Shown one piece after another: positions 1 through 8,642 of a stretch of DNA of 49,253 nt. Numbering within the stretch: the stretch's first letter is position 1; each line of letters begins with the position of its first letter. This DNA is from Bacteroidaceae bacterium (GTDB lineage: Bacteria > Bacteroidota > Bacteroidia > Bacteroidales > Bacteroidaceae). Below the pieces are notes generated by a model. That model was not told the origin of the DNA. It did no database searches and saw only the letters and a list, made by a program, of their open reading frames with translations. Location: positions 1 through 49,253 of the forward strand of contig JAFXQT010000058.1 of assembly GCA_017526905.1 (NCBI GenBank), read 5' to 3'. Position numbers and translations under genes: made by a program.

Positions 1-2
1 AG

Positions 3-134
3 CCGCAGGGCATCCGCCTCGAATGTACGCCTCAGGCCATCGCCTTCCGTGCAGAAGCGGGTTACGATCCCGACTTCGGTGCCCGTCCTGTGAAATCCAC
101 GCAGGTCTCGCTGTTCAGGCCCAGTTCCTTGTAG
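3..134 (+). pseudogene. clpB: clpB C-terminal fragment, broken
   Basis: Reading from base 3 gives a peptide containing TPQAIAFRAEAGYDPDFGAR followed by PVK. This matches the small D2 C-terminal domain of the ClpB disaggregase, whose hallmark is GYDPxFGARPxKR. Homology stops after the AAA codon at 93-95; the frame then runs through 13 unrelated codons, antisense to pckA, to a TAG at 132-134. The last ~35 residues of ClpB, which normally follow, are missing. The upstream part lies outside the window. The break coincides with the break in pckA, so this is the left side of a chimeric junction. The ClpB identity rests on the motif alone but is distinctive. Confidence 0.75.
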
Positions 135-649
135 TTCTCCACCTTTGCCTTGGAGGCGTTGTAGATGACGAAGTTGGGCTCGAAGTTCTCCAGTTCCTCG
201 GCTGTGGGCTTGATGAACATGTTCTCAACGAAGTGAGCCTGCCATGCCACCTCAACGATGAAACGTACGGCCAGGCGGGTGGCCTTGTTGGCACCGCAGA
301 AGGCGTCCACCACGTAGAGCTGCTTGTTGCACAGTTCCTTGATGGCGATTTCCTTCACCTTGGCCCACACCTCCTCGCTCATGGGGTGGTTGTCGTTCTT
401 GTAGCCCTCGGTGGTCCACCACACCTTGTCGTGGCTCTGTGCATCGTCAACGATGTACTTATCCTTGGGCGAGCGGCCGGTGTAGATACCGGTCATCACG
501 TTCACGGCGCCGAGCTCAGTTTCCTGGCCCTTGTCAAAGCCAGTCAGTTCGGCCTTGGTCTCCTCCTTGAAAAGGAACTCATAGCTGGGGTTGTGGGCAA
601 TCACGGTGGAACCGGTGATGCCATACTTGGTCAAATCTAATGTTGCCAT
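62..649 (-). CDS. pckA: ATP-type phosphoenolpyruvate carboxykinase, N-terminal third only
   Basis: The first ~184 residues match ATP-dependent PEP carboxykinase, which converts oxaloacetate and ATP to PEP and CO2, or the reverse in fermenting Bacteroidales that fix CO2 for succinate production. MATLDLTKYGI begins the protein, and the substrate-binding TGRSPKDK motif lies near residue 55. The family is about 535 residues long and this frame stops at 195. After NSETCV (codon at 98-100) the last 11 residues are unrelated and antisense to a clpB fragment. The nucleotide-binding and metal-binding half is therefore absent, and the gene as read cannot be active. A typical Bacteroidota promoter lies upstream. 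Truncation by rearrangement or by mis-assembly cannot be told apart here. Confidence 0.9.
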   Translation of the reverse strand: MATLDLTKYGITGSTVIAHNPSYEFLFKEETKAELTGFDKGQETELGAVNVMTGIYTGRSPKDKYIVDDAQSHDKVWWTTEGYKNDNHPMSEEVWAKVKEIAIKELCNKQLYVVDAFCGANKATRLAVRFIVEVAWQAHFVENMFIKPTAEELENFEPNFVIYNASKAKVENYKELGLNSETCVDFTGRAPKSGS

Positions 650-764
650 TTGTGATAGTTTTTATGAGTTAACTGTTGTTGTGTGATGCGTTTACTATGG
701 TGGCGCCCGCTTGTGCCCTCTGTTTTTTGGGTGCATAGCAAGCCCTGCCTTTTCTAAGGCGTTG

Positions 765-772
765 CAAAAGTA
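765..772 (-). promoter_or_regulatory. pckA promoter -7 element (TAnnTTTG)
   Basis: On the minus strand TACTTTTG lies ~115 bases upstream of the pckA ATG and matches the Bacteroidota primary sigma -7 consensus TAnnTTTG. No clear TTG -33 element is seen at the usual 19-22 base spacing. Most of the rest of the 650-895 gap is the pckA leader plus a T-rich stretch downstream of cbiB. A small CGGCA/TGCCG stem near 875 could contribute to ending the B12 operon. Confidence 0.6.
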
Positions 773-895
773 GTTCTTTCTAACGAGATAGCGAAAAGAA
801 AGCGGCAAAAAAATGGCACGTGCATGCACTTTTATAAAAAAACACACACTTTTGCAAGGCCGATTTGGCAAAGCGGCACTTGCCGGAGCGATGGC

Positions 896-1900
896 TCATG
901 CGTTGCAGCCCCAGCACAGCAGTGCAGCCGCCGTCAGGCCTACGGCCAGCACCTCGGCCAGGAGGCTGATGTGCAGGCTGGTGCGCAGGTCGGCCGCGGT
1001 GAGCGGGCGTGGGTCATGCCCTATGTAGGGCTTGGCCACGGCCTGGCCAAAGTAGTCGTGCGTGCCCCCGAAGCGGCATTGCAGGCAGGCGGCCAGCGCT
1101 GCCTCAGGCCACCCGCTGTTGGGCGAGGCGTGGCAGGGGCCGTAGTGCCACACAAACCGCAGGCGCGAGCCAAAGCTGCCACCACGCCCGGCTGCGTGGC
1201 GCCGGGGGGCTGCAAGCCTGAGGCAGGCATCGGCCGCCAGCATAAGCAGCGCCGTAAGGCGGGCGGGCAGGAAGTTGGCCACATCGTCGGCCCGCGCTGC
1301 AACACAGCCGAACCGGGCGTAGCGCTCCGTGCGGTAGCCGATCATGGAGTCCAGCGTGTTGACCATCTTGTAGGCCACCATGCCGGGCACACCCAGCAGT
1401 GCCAGCCAGAACAACGGTGCCACGACGCCGTCGGACAGGTTCTCGGCCAGCGTCTCCAGTGCGGCGGTGCGCACTTCCTGAGCCGAGAGTGCGGCGGTGT
1501 CGCGCCCCACAATGCGCGACACCTGCCGTCGTCCGGCATCCAGGCTCACGTTCAGCGCACGGAACACATCGTGCACTTCGCGGCGCAGGGTGTGTCCGGC
1601 CAGGCAGAAGAAGACGAGCACCGTGGCCAGCACGGCCGATGCCCACCCGGGCACCACGGCCAGCACCAGCCAGCTGAGCACGAATGCCAGGCCGATGCTC
1701 GACAGGGCAAACACCCAGCCCTTCAGGCGCCGGCAGCGGCCGCGGTTCAGCAGGTGTTCGCCCCATGCTATCCAGCGCCCGAAGGCTACAATGGGGTGGG
1801 GCAGCCACGAGGGGTCGGCCAGCAGCAGGTCGAGCACCCAGCCGCCGAGCAGGGCGGCAGCCATGGGCCACAAGGACGTGTCGGAAAGTAACGGTGTCAT
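896..1900 (-). CDS. cbiB: Adenosylcobinamide-phosphate synthase CbiB (CobD in aerobic nomenclature)
   Basis: A 334-residue polytopic inner-membrane protein that joins the aminopropanol phosphate arm to adenosylcobyric acid. Family signatures visible are DLLLADPSWLPHPIVAFGRW near residue 25, the central ETLAENLSDGVVAPLFW block, and NTLDSMIGYRTERYARFG. Alternating hydrophobic segments run throughout. The ATG at 1898-1900 overlaps the stop of the upstream decarboxylase in an ATGA, which fixes the start and implies translational coupling. A longer reading of the same frame to 2533 is an open-frame extension antisense-free of homology and should be ignored. It is the last gene of the B12 operon. 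Confidence 0.93.
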   Translation of the reverse strand: MTPLLSDTSLWPMAAALLGGWVLDLLLADPSWLPHPIVAFGRWIAWGEHLLNRGRCRRLKGWVFALSSIGLAFVLSWLVLAVVPGWASAVLATVLVFFCLAGHTLRREVHDVFRALNVSLDAGRRQVSRIVGRDTAALSAQEVRTAALETLAENLSDGVVAPLFWLALLGVPGMVAYKMVNTLDSMIGYRTERYARFGCVAARADDVANFLPARLTALLMLAADACLRLAAPRRHAAGRGGSFGSRLRFVWHYGPCHASPNSGWPEAALAACLQCRFGGTHDYFGQAVAKPYIGHDPRPLTAADLRTSLHISLLAEVLAVGLTAAALLCWGCNA

Positions 1901-2955
1901 GGTTCGAGGGGGTTGAGCAGGTGGGCAATGGCCGCCAGCAGGCGGTCGTTCTCTGTGGGCTGTTGGACCGCTATCCGGAAATGGGCCTGTGTGAGGCCGC
2001 TGAAGTTGGAGGCGTCGCGTATCAGGATGCCGTGGTCGTGGGCCAGGCGGTCCTTCAGCCAGGCGGCTGGGCCGCAAGGACACTGGCACAGCAGTATGTG
2101 GGTGTCCGACGGGTGCACACCCACCCCCAGCTGCGCCAGCGCCTCGGCCACTCGTGTGCGTTCGTTCAGCAGCTGTTGCAGCGGCAGGTGGTAGTCGGCC
2201 ACGTGTGCCAGCAGGTAGTGGCCGGCAGCCTGTGCCAGGCTGTTCACGCTCCAGGGCATCTGCAGCGCCCGCAGACGTTCCAGCAGGCCGGCATGGGCCG
2301 TGACGAAGCCCAGCCGCAGGCCTGGGATGGCAAAACGCTTGGTCATGGAGTGCAGCATCACAATGTTGGGCAGGCCGGCGGCCTGAGCCGGCTCCAGGAG
2401 CGGTTCGGCGGTGAAGGGGGTATAGCTGGCATCCACCACAAACAGTAGGTCGGGCCTGCGCTGCACAAGTTGCAGCAGCCCCTTGCGTTCCAGCACGGTG
2501 CCGGTGGGGTTGTTGGGGTTGCACAGCCAGCACAGGGCGGGTGTCTCGCCTTGCGGCTGGCGGGGAATGGCGGCCAGGGCCTCCAGGGCCTCAGCCGGCG
2601 TGTGCGGCGTGAGTGTGGCCGTGCGGTGGGCATGTATGCGGCAGGCATCGGCATACTCAGAGAAGGTGGGGCCCAGGATATAGCTGCGGCTGCCGCCAAA
2701 GGCCTGCGCCACCAGGTAGATGGCCTCGGTGGCACCGCTTGTGGCCATGACTTGTGGCGGGGTCAGCTGCAGGCGCTTGGCCAGTGCCTGTTCCAAGCGG
2801 CTGGGCGTGGGCTCGGGGTAGTTGCCGAGCTGCGGCAGCTGGGTGGTCAGGTAGGCAAAGAGGGCACTGTGGTCGAAGTGGTTATAGACGTTCGAGCTGA
2901 AGTTCAGCCGGATGTCGGGATAGGCATGTATGTCGTCGCCGTGGCCGTGTTGCAT
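1897..2955 (-). CDS. cobD: Threonine-phosphate decarboxylase-like PLP enzyme (CobD/CobC)
   Basis: Fold type I aminotransferase family, 352 residues. It most resembles the cobalamin enzyme that decarboxylates L-threonine-O-3-phosphate to aminopropanol phosphate, the substrate of CbiB encoded next to it. The N-terminal MQHGHGDD is typical of CobC/CobD. The PLP lysine is in SMTKRFAIPGLRLG at about K206, and CNPNNPTG is the conserved loop. A TTG at 2976 overlapping the cbiP stop as TTGA would add seven residues; the ATG at 2955 fits the family better. Histidinol-phosphate aminotransferase is the main alternative by similarity, but context favours the B12 role. Confidence 0.88.
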   Translation of the reverse strand: MQHGHGDDIHAYPDIRLNFSSNVYNHFDHSALFAYLTTQLPQLGNYPEPTPSRLEQALAKRLQLTPPQVMATSGATEAIYLVAQAFGGSRSYILGPTFSEYADACRIHAHRTATLTPHTPAEALEALAAIPRQPQGETPALCWLCNPNNPTGTVLERKGLLQLVQRRPDLLFVVDASYTPFTAEPLLEPAQAAGLPNIVMLHSMTKRFAIPGLRLGFVTAHAGLLERLRALQMPWSVNSLAQAAGHYLLAHVADYHLPLQQLLNERTRVAEALAQLGVGVHPSDTHILLCQCPCGPAAWLKDRLAHDHGILIRDASNFSGLTQAHFRIAVQQPTENDRLLAAIAHLLNPLEP

Positions 2956-2972
2956 AGTTCGGGGTTCAAAGT

Positions 2973-4457
2973 TCAACGTTCGTCGTCAGCGGAGTGTCCC
3001 TGCGGGCCGTGCGCAGTGTTCTTCGCTATGTCGTAGAGGCGGGGTATATCCACGTATTTGCGCAGGTGGTCGGCCAGCAGGTCGTACTGCCGCTGGCGGA
3101 AGTCCTCTGGGCTTTCGGCCGGTGCGGGTTGCTGGTGGCGGTCCTTCAGCAGGTAGTCAATGACGGGTGCATTGTCCAGGCAGCCATGAATGTAGGTGCC
3201 TATGCAGCCGTTCTGCATCACGATGGGCTCGGTGGCGGTGGATTGCCCTTGGTGAATCTCGTAGCCCCGGCAGCGTGCCCCCTGGAAACAGAACTCCACC
3301 TGGCGTGTCGTCTTGTCGGCACACATGGTGGTGTGCATGGGCAGCAGCCCCAGTCCTGGCATGGCGGGGATGCCGCCTTCCACCCCCTCGGGGTCCTGCA
3401 CCGTGTGGCCCAGCATCTGGAAGCCGCCGCAGATGCCTACGATGGTCTTGCCCGCGGCATGGGCCTGGAGCACGGCGGCCGCCATGCCCGAGCGGCGCAG
3501 GTGGTACAGGTCGTCGAGCGTGGCCTTCGTGCCGGGCAGCACCACGATGTCGGCTTCGGCCAGATCGGCCGGGTTGGCGGTGTAGAACAGGCTGACGCGC
3601 GGGTCGCGTTCCAGCACGTCGAAATCGGTGAAGTTGGAAATGTGGCGCAGCAGCACCACGGCTATCACCGTGCGCTGCCCGTCGTGCCCGTCGTGGCGGC
3701 TGTCTGGTGCCATGGCCTTTGAGGCCAGCGCCACGCTGTCCTCCTCGTCGATATGTATGTCCTTGAACTGCGGCACCACCCCCAGCACGGGCACGCCGCA
3801 CACCTGTTCCAGCAGGCGGCGGCCGTCGTCGAACAGGCGCAGGTCGCCTCGGAACTTGTTCACGATAATGCCGCAGATGCGTTGGCGGTCCTCGGGCGTC
3901 TGCAGCATCACGCTGCCATAGCACGAGGCAAACACGCCGCCGCGGTCTATGTCGGCCACCAGCACCACGGCGGCATCGGCATAGCGTGCCATGGGCATGT
4001 TCACCAGGTCGGACTGGCGCAGGTTCAGCTCGGAGATGCTGCCTGCCCCTTCCAGCACGATGGGGGCGTAGCGAGCCTTCAGGCGGTCGAAGGCCGCACA
4101 CACCTCGGCACGCAGCTGCTCGCGGCCTTCGGCGCGGAAATAGGCATAGGCCGAGCGGTTGCCTATGGGGCGGCCGTTCAGCACCACCTGTGTGGTGTGG
4201 TCGGAATTGGGCTTCAGCAACACGGGATTCATATCCGTGTGTGGCTGCAGGCGGCATGCCTCGGCCTGAACGGCCTGTGCGCGGCCTATCTCCAACCCGT
4301 CGGGGGTGGCAAAGGAGTTCAGGGCCATGTTCTGGGCCTTGAAGGGTGCAGGGTGGTAGCCGTCCTGCAGGAATATTCGGCAGAGGCCTGTTGCCAGCAC
4401 GCTCTTGCCTACGTCGCTGCCGGTTCCGGCAAGCATGATTGGGCGGAGGGGAGTCAT
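2973..4457 (-). CDS. cbiP: Cobyric acid synthase CbiP (CobQ)
   Basis: Amidates positions b, d, e and g of adenosylcobyrinic acid a,c-diamide using ATP and glutamine. The 494-residue protein has the N-terminal P-loop GTGSDVGKS (residues 11-19) and the family block FKAQNMALNS. The C-terminal class I glutamine amidotransferase domain has the nucleophile Cys343 in GICGGFQMLG and His424 in GTYIHG. Length is normal for CobQ. The start overlaps the cbiA stop as ATGA, so both are probably translated together. It is cytoplasmic and acts after CbiA. Confidence 0.96.
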   Translation of the reverse strand: MTPLRPIMLAGTGSDVGKSVLATGLCRIFLQDGYHPAPFKAQNMALNSFATPDGLEIGRAQAVQAEACRLQPHTDMNPVLLKPNSDHTTQVVLNGRPIGNRSAYAYFRAEGREQLRAEVCAAFDRLKARYAPIVLEGAGSISELNLRQSDLVNMPMARYADAAVVLVADIDRGGVFASCYGSVMLQTPEDRQRICGIIVNKFRGDLRLFDDGRRLLEQVCGVPVLGVVPQFKDIHIDEEDSVALASKAMAPDSRHDGHDGQRTVIAVVLLRHISNFTDFDVLERDPRVSLFYTANPADLAEADIVVLPGTKATLDDLYHLRRSGMAAAVLQAHAAGKTIVGICGGFQMLGHTVQDPEGVEGGIPAMPGLGLLPMHTTMCADKTTRQVEFCFQGARCRGYEIHQGQSTATEPIVMQNGCIGTYIHGCLDNAPVIDYLLKDRHQQPAPAESPEDFRQRQYDLLADHLRKYVDIPRLYDIAKNTAHGPQGHSADDER

Positions 4458-5725
4458 AGTTGATAGAGATGTGTGTAACTGGCTAATACATTCTTGTACC
4501 GGAGCACGGGGGTGGCCACGGGTTCGCCCTTGGCATTATATACCTGCACGGCCGATGTGGGCATCTGGCCTGCGAACTGCGTGTAGTGGAACTCGTGCCC
4601 GCGATACTCGCGGCCGTCGAGCTGGAACCGCCTGTAGCCAAGGGCGAGTTTCCGGTCGGCTGTGCGGGCAGTGATGGTGTGTGGGAGCACGCCGCACATG
4701 GGGTATTCGCCGTTGTCGGCCACGATGCGGTCGCACAGGTACATCATCCCGCCACACTCGGCAATGATGCGTCCACCACGTTCGGCGTAGGCGCGTATGG
4801 CGTGGCGTGCTGCCTGATTGGCCGCCAGCGCCTCCAGGTGCTTCTCGGGATAGCCGCCTGGGAGGTAGAGCAGGTCGATGGCGTCGAGCTGCGGCACATC
4901 CTGTTCGGGGTCGAAAAAGCAGGCATCGGGCCAGCGGTCCAGGTTCTCCTGATAGATAAAGGAGAACGACTCGGCATTGCGTGCCACAAGGACTTTTGGG
5001 CTGGAACACTGAAGGGTGGCGCCTGAGGCCGTGGGCCGATGGCCGGCCGGCACGCGCAGCGCCAACAGGGCATCGATGTCTATGTGTTCCTCCACGAGCC
5101 GGGCCAGCGTGTCGCTCGCCGTCTGTTCGGAGAAGTCGAGCCCCAGGTAGCGCGACCCCTGTTCCAGCGTCTGGGTCTTGGGTAGATGGCCAAGGCAGCG
5201 CACTTGCAGGTCGTCGCAAACCTGCCGCAGCATTTGGAAATGGCGTTCCGACCCGACCTTGTTGAACACCACGCCGGCGATGTGCAGTCCTTCCCGGAAG
5301 TGTAGGAAGCCCTGCAGGAGCGCGGCTGTGGAATAGGCCGCCGACCTGGCATCGACCACTAGCACCACGGGCAAGCCGATGGCTTGGGCTATCTCGGCCG
5401 ACGAGCCGCGGTCGCGCTCGTAGCCGTCGAACAGGCCCATCATGCCCTCGGCCACGCACACATCGGCCCCCTGCCCATAGCGGCAGAACAGGGCTTGCAC
5501 ATGCTCGGGCGTGGCCATGAAGGTGTCCAAATTGATGCTCGGACGGCCACACACGCGCTCGTGGAACTTCGTGTCGATGTAGTCTGGGCCGCACTTGAAT
5601 GGCTGTACGGTCAATCCGCGGTTGCGAAGGGCACGCAAGAGGCCCATCGTGACGGTGGTCTTGCCGCTGCCCGACGCGGTGGCACAGACCATGAAGGCAC
5701 ACTTGGTTGTTGTTTCCTGTTTCAT
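4454..5725 (-). CDS. cbiA: Cobyrinic acid a,c-diamide synthase CbiA (CobB)
   Basis: Uses ATP and glutamine to amidate the a and c side chains of (cobalt) cobyrinic acid. The 423-residue protein opens with P-loop ASGSGKTT (17-24) and QPFKCGPDYIDTKFH. The central VAEGMMGLFDG is conserved, and the glutamine amidotransferase domain has Cys324 in IAECGGMMYL. It lies 19 bases downstream of btuC and is coupled by ATGA to cbiP. The substrate is made by the fused ring-modifying enzymes encoded upstream in the same transcript. Confidence 0.96.
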   Translation of the reverse strand: MKQETTTKCAFMVCATASGSGKTTVTMGLLRALRNRGLTVQPFKCGPDYIDTKFHERVCGRPSINLDTFMATPEHVQALFCRYGQGADVCVAEGMMGLFDGYERDRGSSAEIAQAIGLPVVLVVDARSAAYSTAALLQGFLHFREGLHIAGVVFNKVGSERHFQMLRQVCDDLQVRCLGHLPKTQTLEQGSRYLGLDFSEQTASDTLARLVEEHIDIDALLALRVPAGHRPTASGATLQCSSPKVLVARNAESFSFIYQENLDRWPDACFFDPEQDVPQLDAIDLLYLPGGYPEKHLEALAANQAARHAIRAYAERGGRIIAECGGMMYLCDRIVADNGEYPMCGVLPHTITARTADRKLALGYRRFQLDGREYRGHEFHYTQFAGQMPTSAVQVYNAKGEPVATPVLRYKNVLASYTHLYQL

Positions 5726-5744
5726 TGTGGTTACGCTTTTCTTG

Positions 5745-6785
5745 TCATTGCCGCCGCTTCAGCAGGATGGTCAGTGCCACGGGGGCACCGATGAGCGAGG
5801 TTACCGAGTTGATGGGCAGTGCCCCCTCCATGCCAGGCAGGCGGGCAATGAGGTTGCAGGCCAGGGCCAGGGTGGCTCCGGCCATGAGTGTGGCAGGCAG
5901 CAGGATGCGGTGGTCGGCAGTGGCAAAGAGGCCGCGGCTGATGTGTGGCACGGCCAGGCCCAGGAACATGACCGGGCCGCAGTAGGCAGTGGTGATGGCT
6001 GTGAGGATGCCGGCCGAGGCGATGATGCACATGCGTGCCCCCCGCACATTCAGGCCCAGGTTGGCGGCATAGCGCTCGCCCAGCAGCAGGGTGTTCAGGG
6101 GCTTGGCCAGCAGCATGGACAGGGGGCAGAACACGGCCATCAGGCTCACGAATACATACACCTGTCCGCCCGTGACGCGTGCAAACGAACCCAGCCCCCA
6201 AATCACATAGGCGCGGATATCCTCCTCGCTGGAGAAATACTTCAGCACGCCGATGATGGCGCTGGCTATGTAGCCTATCAGCACACCCGCGATGAGCAGC
6301 GTGGCGCGCCCCTCCACTTTCTTCGACAGCCACACTATCAGCATCATCGCTGCCAAGGCACCGCCGATGGCGGCTACCGTGAGCGCGCTGTTGCCCACCA
6401 CGCCGAAGCGGTTCAGCACCCCGCCGCCCAACGAGCCGCCCAGCAGCACCATGAAGGCCACGCCAAGGCTGGCTGCACTGCTGATGCCCAGCACCGACGG
6501 GCCCGCCAGCGGGTTGTGAAACACCGTTTGCATTTGCAGGCCGGCCACCGACAGGCCCGCACCGCAGGCCATGGCAGTGAGGGTCTGCGGCACACGTGTC
6601 TGCAGCACGATGTTCGTGAACACCTCGTTGTCGCAACCCCGCCCCAGCAGGATGTTGCTCACGTCGGCCAGGGGGATGGGCACCGAACCCACCATCAGGT
6701 TGAGCAGTGCCAGCACGCCGATGCTCAGCAGCAGCAACAGCATGCCCACGTGTTGCCTTGGTTTGTTATGTCTGTTCTCTTTCAT
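5745..6785 (-). CDS. btuC: BtuC-like FecCD-family ABC transporter permease
   Basis: A 346-residue inner-membrane permease of the FecCD/BtuC family with about 8-10 hydrophobic helices. The family blocks are RVPQTLTAMACGAGLSVAG, NPLAGPSVLGISSAASLG, GPVMFLGLAVPHISR and the C-terminal LPINSVTSLIGAPV. In this locus it should import cobalamin or a cobinoid handed over by the BtuF-like protein encoded ~9 kb upstream. It starts only 6 bases after cbiJD. No ABC ATPase (BtuD) gene is found in the window, so its partner is encoded elsewhere. Specificity for B12 rather than heme or siderophore comes from context. Confidence 0.9.
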   Translation of the reverse strand: MKENRHNKPRQHVGMLLLLLSIGVLALLNLMVGSVPIPLADVSNILLGRGCDNEVFTNIVLQTRVPQTLTAMACGAGLSVAGLQMQTVFHNPLAGPSVLGISSAASLGVAFMVLLGGSLGGGVLNRFGVVGNSALTVAAIGGALAAMMLIVWLSKKVEGRATLLIAGVLIGYIASAIIGVLKYFSSEEDIRAYVIWGLGSFARVTGGQVYVFVSLMAVFCPLSMLLAKPLNTLLLGERYAANLGLNVRGARMCIIASAGILTAITTAYCGPVMFLGLAVPHISRGLFATADHRILLPATLMAGATLALACNLIARLPGMEGALPINSVTSLIGAPVALTILLKRRQ

Positions 6786-6791
6786 CTTGGC

Positions 6792-8591
6792 TTATGTTTC
6801 TATAATCCTTACTTCCAGTTGGCCAGTGGGGAACACCGTCCGGCAGTGTTCGTAGCAGCGGGCCTGCAGGGCTTGGAAGAACGCCTTCGGCATCACGCCC
6901 CAAAGCTCGCGCGCCATGACCACGCCGGCCAGCTTGGCATCGGCATCGGCCACGCCTGCCGAGCGGGCCACAGAGGCCAGGAAATCCTTGTTCATCTGCA
7001 CTTTGTGCGAGTGCGTGTCCAGGTGCCCTTCGGCCAGCTTCACGGCTTTGCCCACCATAATGCCCAGTACGGCCCGTTCAAAGCCCAGCGCGTGGGCGCT
7101 GCTCAGTGCCTGGCCTATGAAATTGCCATAGTGCACCACATGCAGCAATGGCTCGGCGGCCAGCAGTGCGGTCTCGCCCTGTTTGCCCGATGCAAAGCCG
7201 ATGCTTGTGCAGCCGATGGCCTTAGCCACTTCCAACTCGCGGCTTATGCTCTGGATGAAGGCCTCGTTGGACAGGGGCGATACGATACCCGACGAGCCGA
7301 TGATGCTGATGCCGTCCACCACGCCCACGCGGTTGTTGAAGGTGCGTTCGGCCAGTGCCTTGCCGCCCTCGACAGCGAGGGTGATGTCGGCATCGGCACG
7401 GGTCAGGGCGTGTAGCTCGGCCGTAATCATGCGCCGTGGCACGGGGTTGATGGCCGGTTCGCCCACGGCGATGCCCAGCCCCGGCAGTGTAACACGTCCC
7501 ACGCCTTCGCCCTGCAGGAAGCGCACGCTGCCTGTGTGCTTGCTGCCCAGCGCCACCCGTGCCGTGATGCGGCAGCCACGGGTCACATCGGGGTCGTCGC
7601 TGAAGTCTTTCGTCACATCTGCTTCGGCCCATGCCCCGTCGCGCTGCACACGAACGGCATCGATGCCCACCTGCACCGTCTCGCCATCAGGCAATGCCAC
7701 GTCCACGGCCTTCTCGTCATGGCCCATCAGACCTAAGAGCGCCGCCTTCACTGCTGCCGTGGCGCAGGTGCCGGTGGTGAGGCCGGTGCGCAGCGGGAAG
7801 AAGCCGGGCAGGAGCTGTTCGATGGCGCGGCGCAGGGTGTGGCGGCCGGTGACGAAACGCAGAGTGGCCGATGGCGGGAATAGCCATGCATAGTCGGGTG
7901 CTGCCACCACATAGATGTCCAGCCCCAGTGCCAGTGCCGCCTCCACCTTGGCTTGGAGCCCTCCGCTGGTGCCGCTCTCCTTGGTGATCACGGCATCGCA
8001 GCCCACCTCCTGCATCAGTTGTTGTTCCTGCTGGGCGGTTGGCAGTGCAGCCCCATCGGCATAGAAAAGCAGCTGCTGCGCAGGGAAGCCGCAGGCTGTG
8101 GCGCGGGCGATGCTCTCGGCCCGGTGCAGGATGCGGAAACGGGTGTCGTGCCGCTGCCAGTAAGGCTTCAGCCGGGCTATGGTGTTCACGCCGGTCAGCG
8201 CCAGCAAGCACCGGGGTGCAGCGGCCTCGAGGCGGTGCAGGGCATCGTCAAAGTCGGTGCAGCGCACCACTCCGTGTGCCGGTGTGGCTGCCGTTGGGCC
8301 GGTGCCGATGCGGTCCCTTTGCACACGCACCACGGGCAGCCCGGTTTGTGCGATGTGGCGGTGCAGCCCTTCGGCAAAGGGGTGCGAGGCATCCACAACG
8401 AGGCGGATGTGGTGCTCGTGGCAGAAGCGGCGCATGCCGTCGGCGGTGAGGTTGCCGCTCAGGCGTGTGCCATGCACCAACGGCACTTGCTGGTGCTCGC
8501 CCAGCGTGGAGTAATAGAACGGGCTGCCTGCCTGTTCGCACACTTCTGCTGCCAGGCGTCCTTCTGTGGTGCCTCCGAATATCAGAATCAT
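6792..8591 (-). CDS. cbiJD: Fused CbiJ-CbiD: precorrin-6A reductase / cobalt-precorrin-5B C1-methyltransferase
   Basis: A two-domain enzyme of 599 residues. Residues 1 to about 255 match CbiJ/CobK, beginning ILIFGGTTEGRLAA with the conserved VVDASHPFA; this half reduces the corrin ring with NAD(P)H. From about residue 260, RTGLTTGTCATAAVKAAL begins CbiD, the anaerobic C1 methyltransferase, which continues through the RTFNNRVGVVDGISIIGSSG block to the end. Both halves look intact. CbiD defines the anaerobic, cobalt-early branch. The gene sits 51 bases after cbiGF and 6 bases before btuC. Confidence 0.93.
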   Translation of the reverse strand: MILIFGGTTEGRLAAEVCEQAGSPFYYSTLGEHQQVPLVHGTRLSGNLTADGMRRFCHEHHIRLVVDASHPFAEGLHRHIAQTGLPVVRVQRDRIGTGPTAATPAHGVVRCTDFDDALHRLEAAAPRCLLALTGVNTIARLKPYWQRHDTRFRILHRAESIARATACGFPAQQLLFYADGAALPTAQQEQQLMQEVGCDAVITKESGTSGGLQAKVEAALALGLDIYVVAAPDYAWLFPPSATLRFVTGRHTLRRAIEQLLPGFFPLRTGLTTGTCATAAVKAALLGLMGHDEKAVDVALPDGETVQVGIDAVRVQRDGAWAEADVTKDFSDDPDVTRGCRITARVALGSKHTGSVRFLQGEGVGRVTLPGLGIAVGEPAINPVPRRMITAELHALTRADADITLAVEGGKALAERTFNNRVGVVDGISIIGSSGIVSPLSNEAFIQSISRELEVAKAIGCTSIGFASGKQGETALLAAEPLLHVVHYGNFIGQALSSAHALGFERAVLGIMVGKAVKLAEGHLDTHSHKVQMNKDFLASVARSAGVADADAKLAGVVMARELWGVMPKAFFQALQARCYEHCRTVFPTGQLEVRIIET

Positions 8592-8642
8592 GGGGTGTGG
8601 TGCTGTGATGAGGGTGCCAGGGCACCGGTGAGTTATGCGGTT

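Noticed and set aside
896-2533. A single fused decarboxylase-CbiB protein
   Set aside because: The CbiB frame is open upstream but the aminotransferase is in a different frame with its own stop; the two genes overlap by ATGA.
5595-7415. A 606-codon plus-strand frame across cbiA, btuC and cbiJD
   Set aside because: It spans three real genes and is His/Gln/Gly-rich noise without a start signal.
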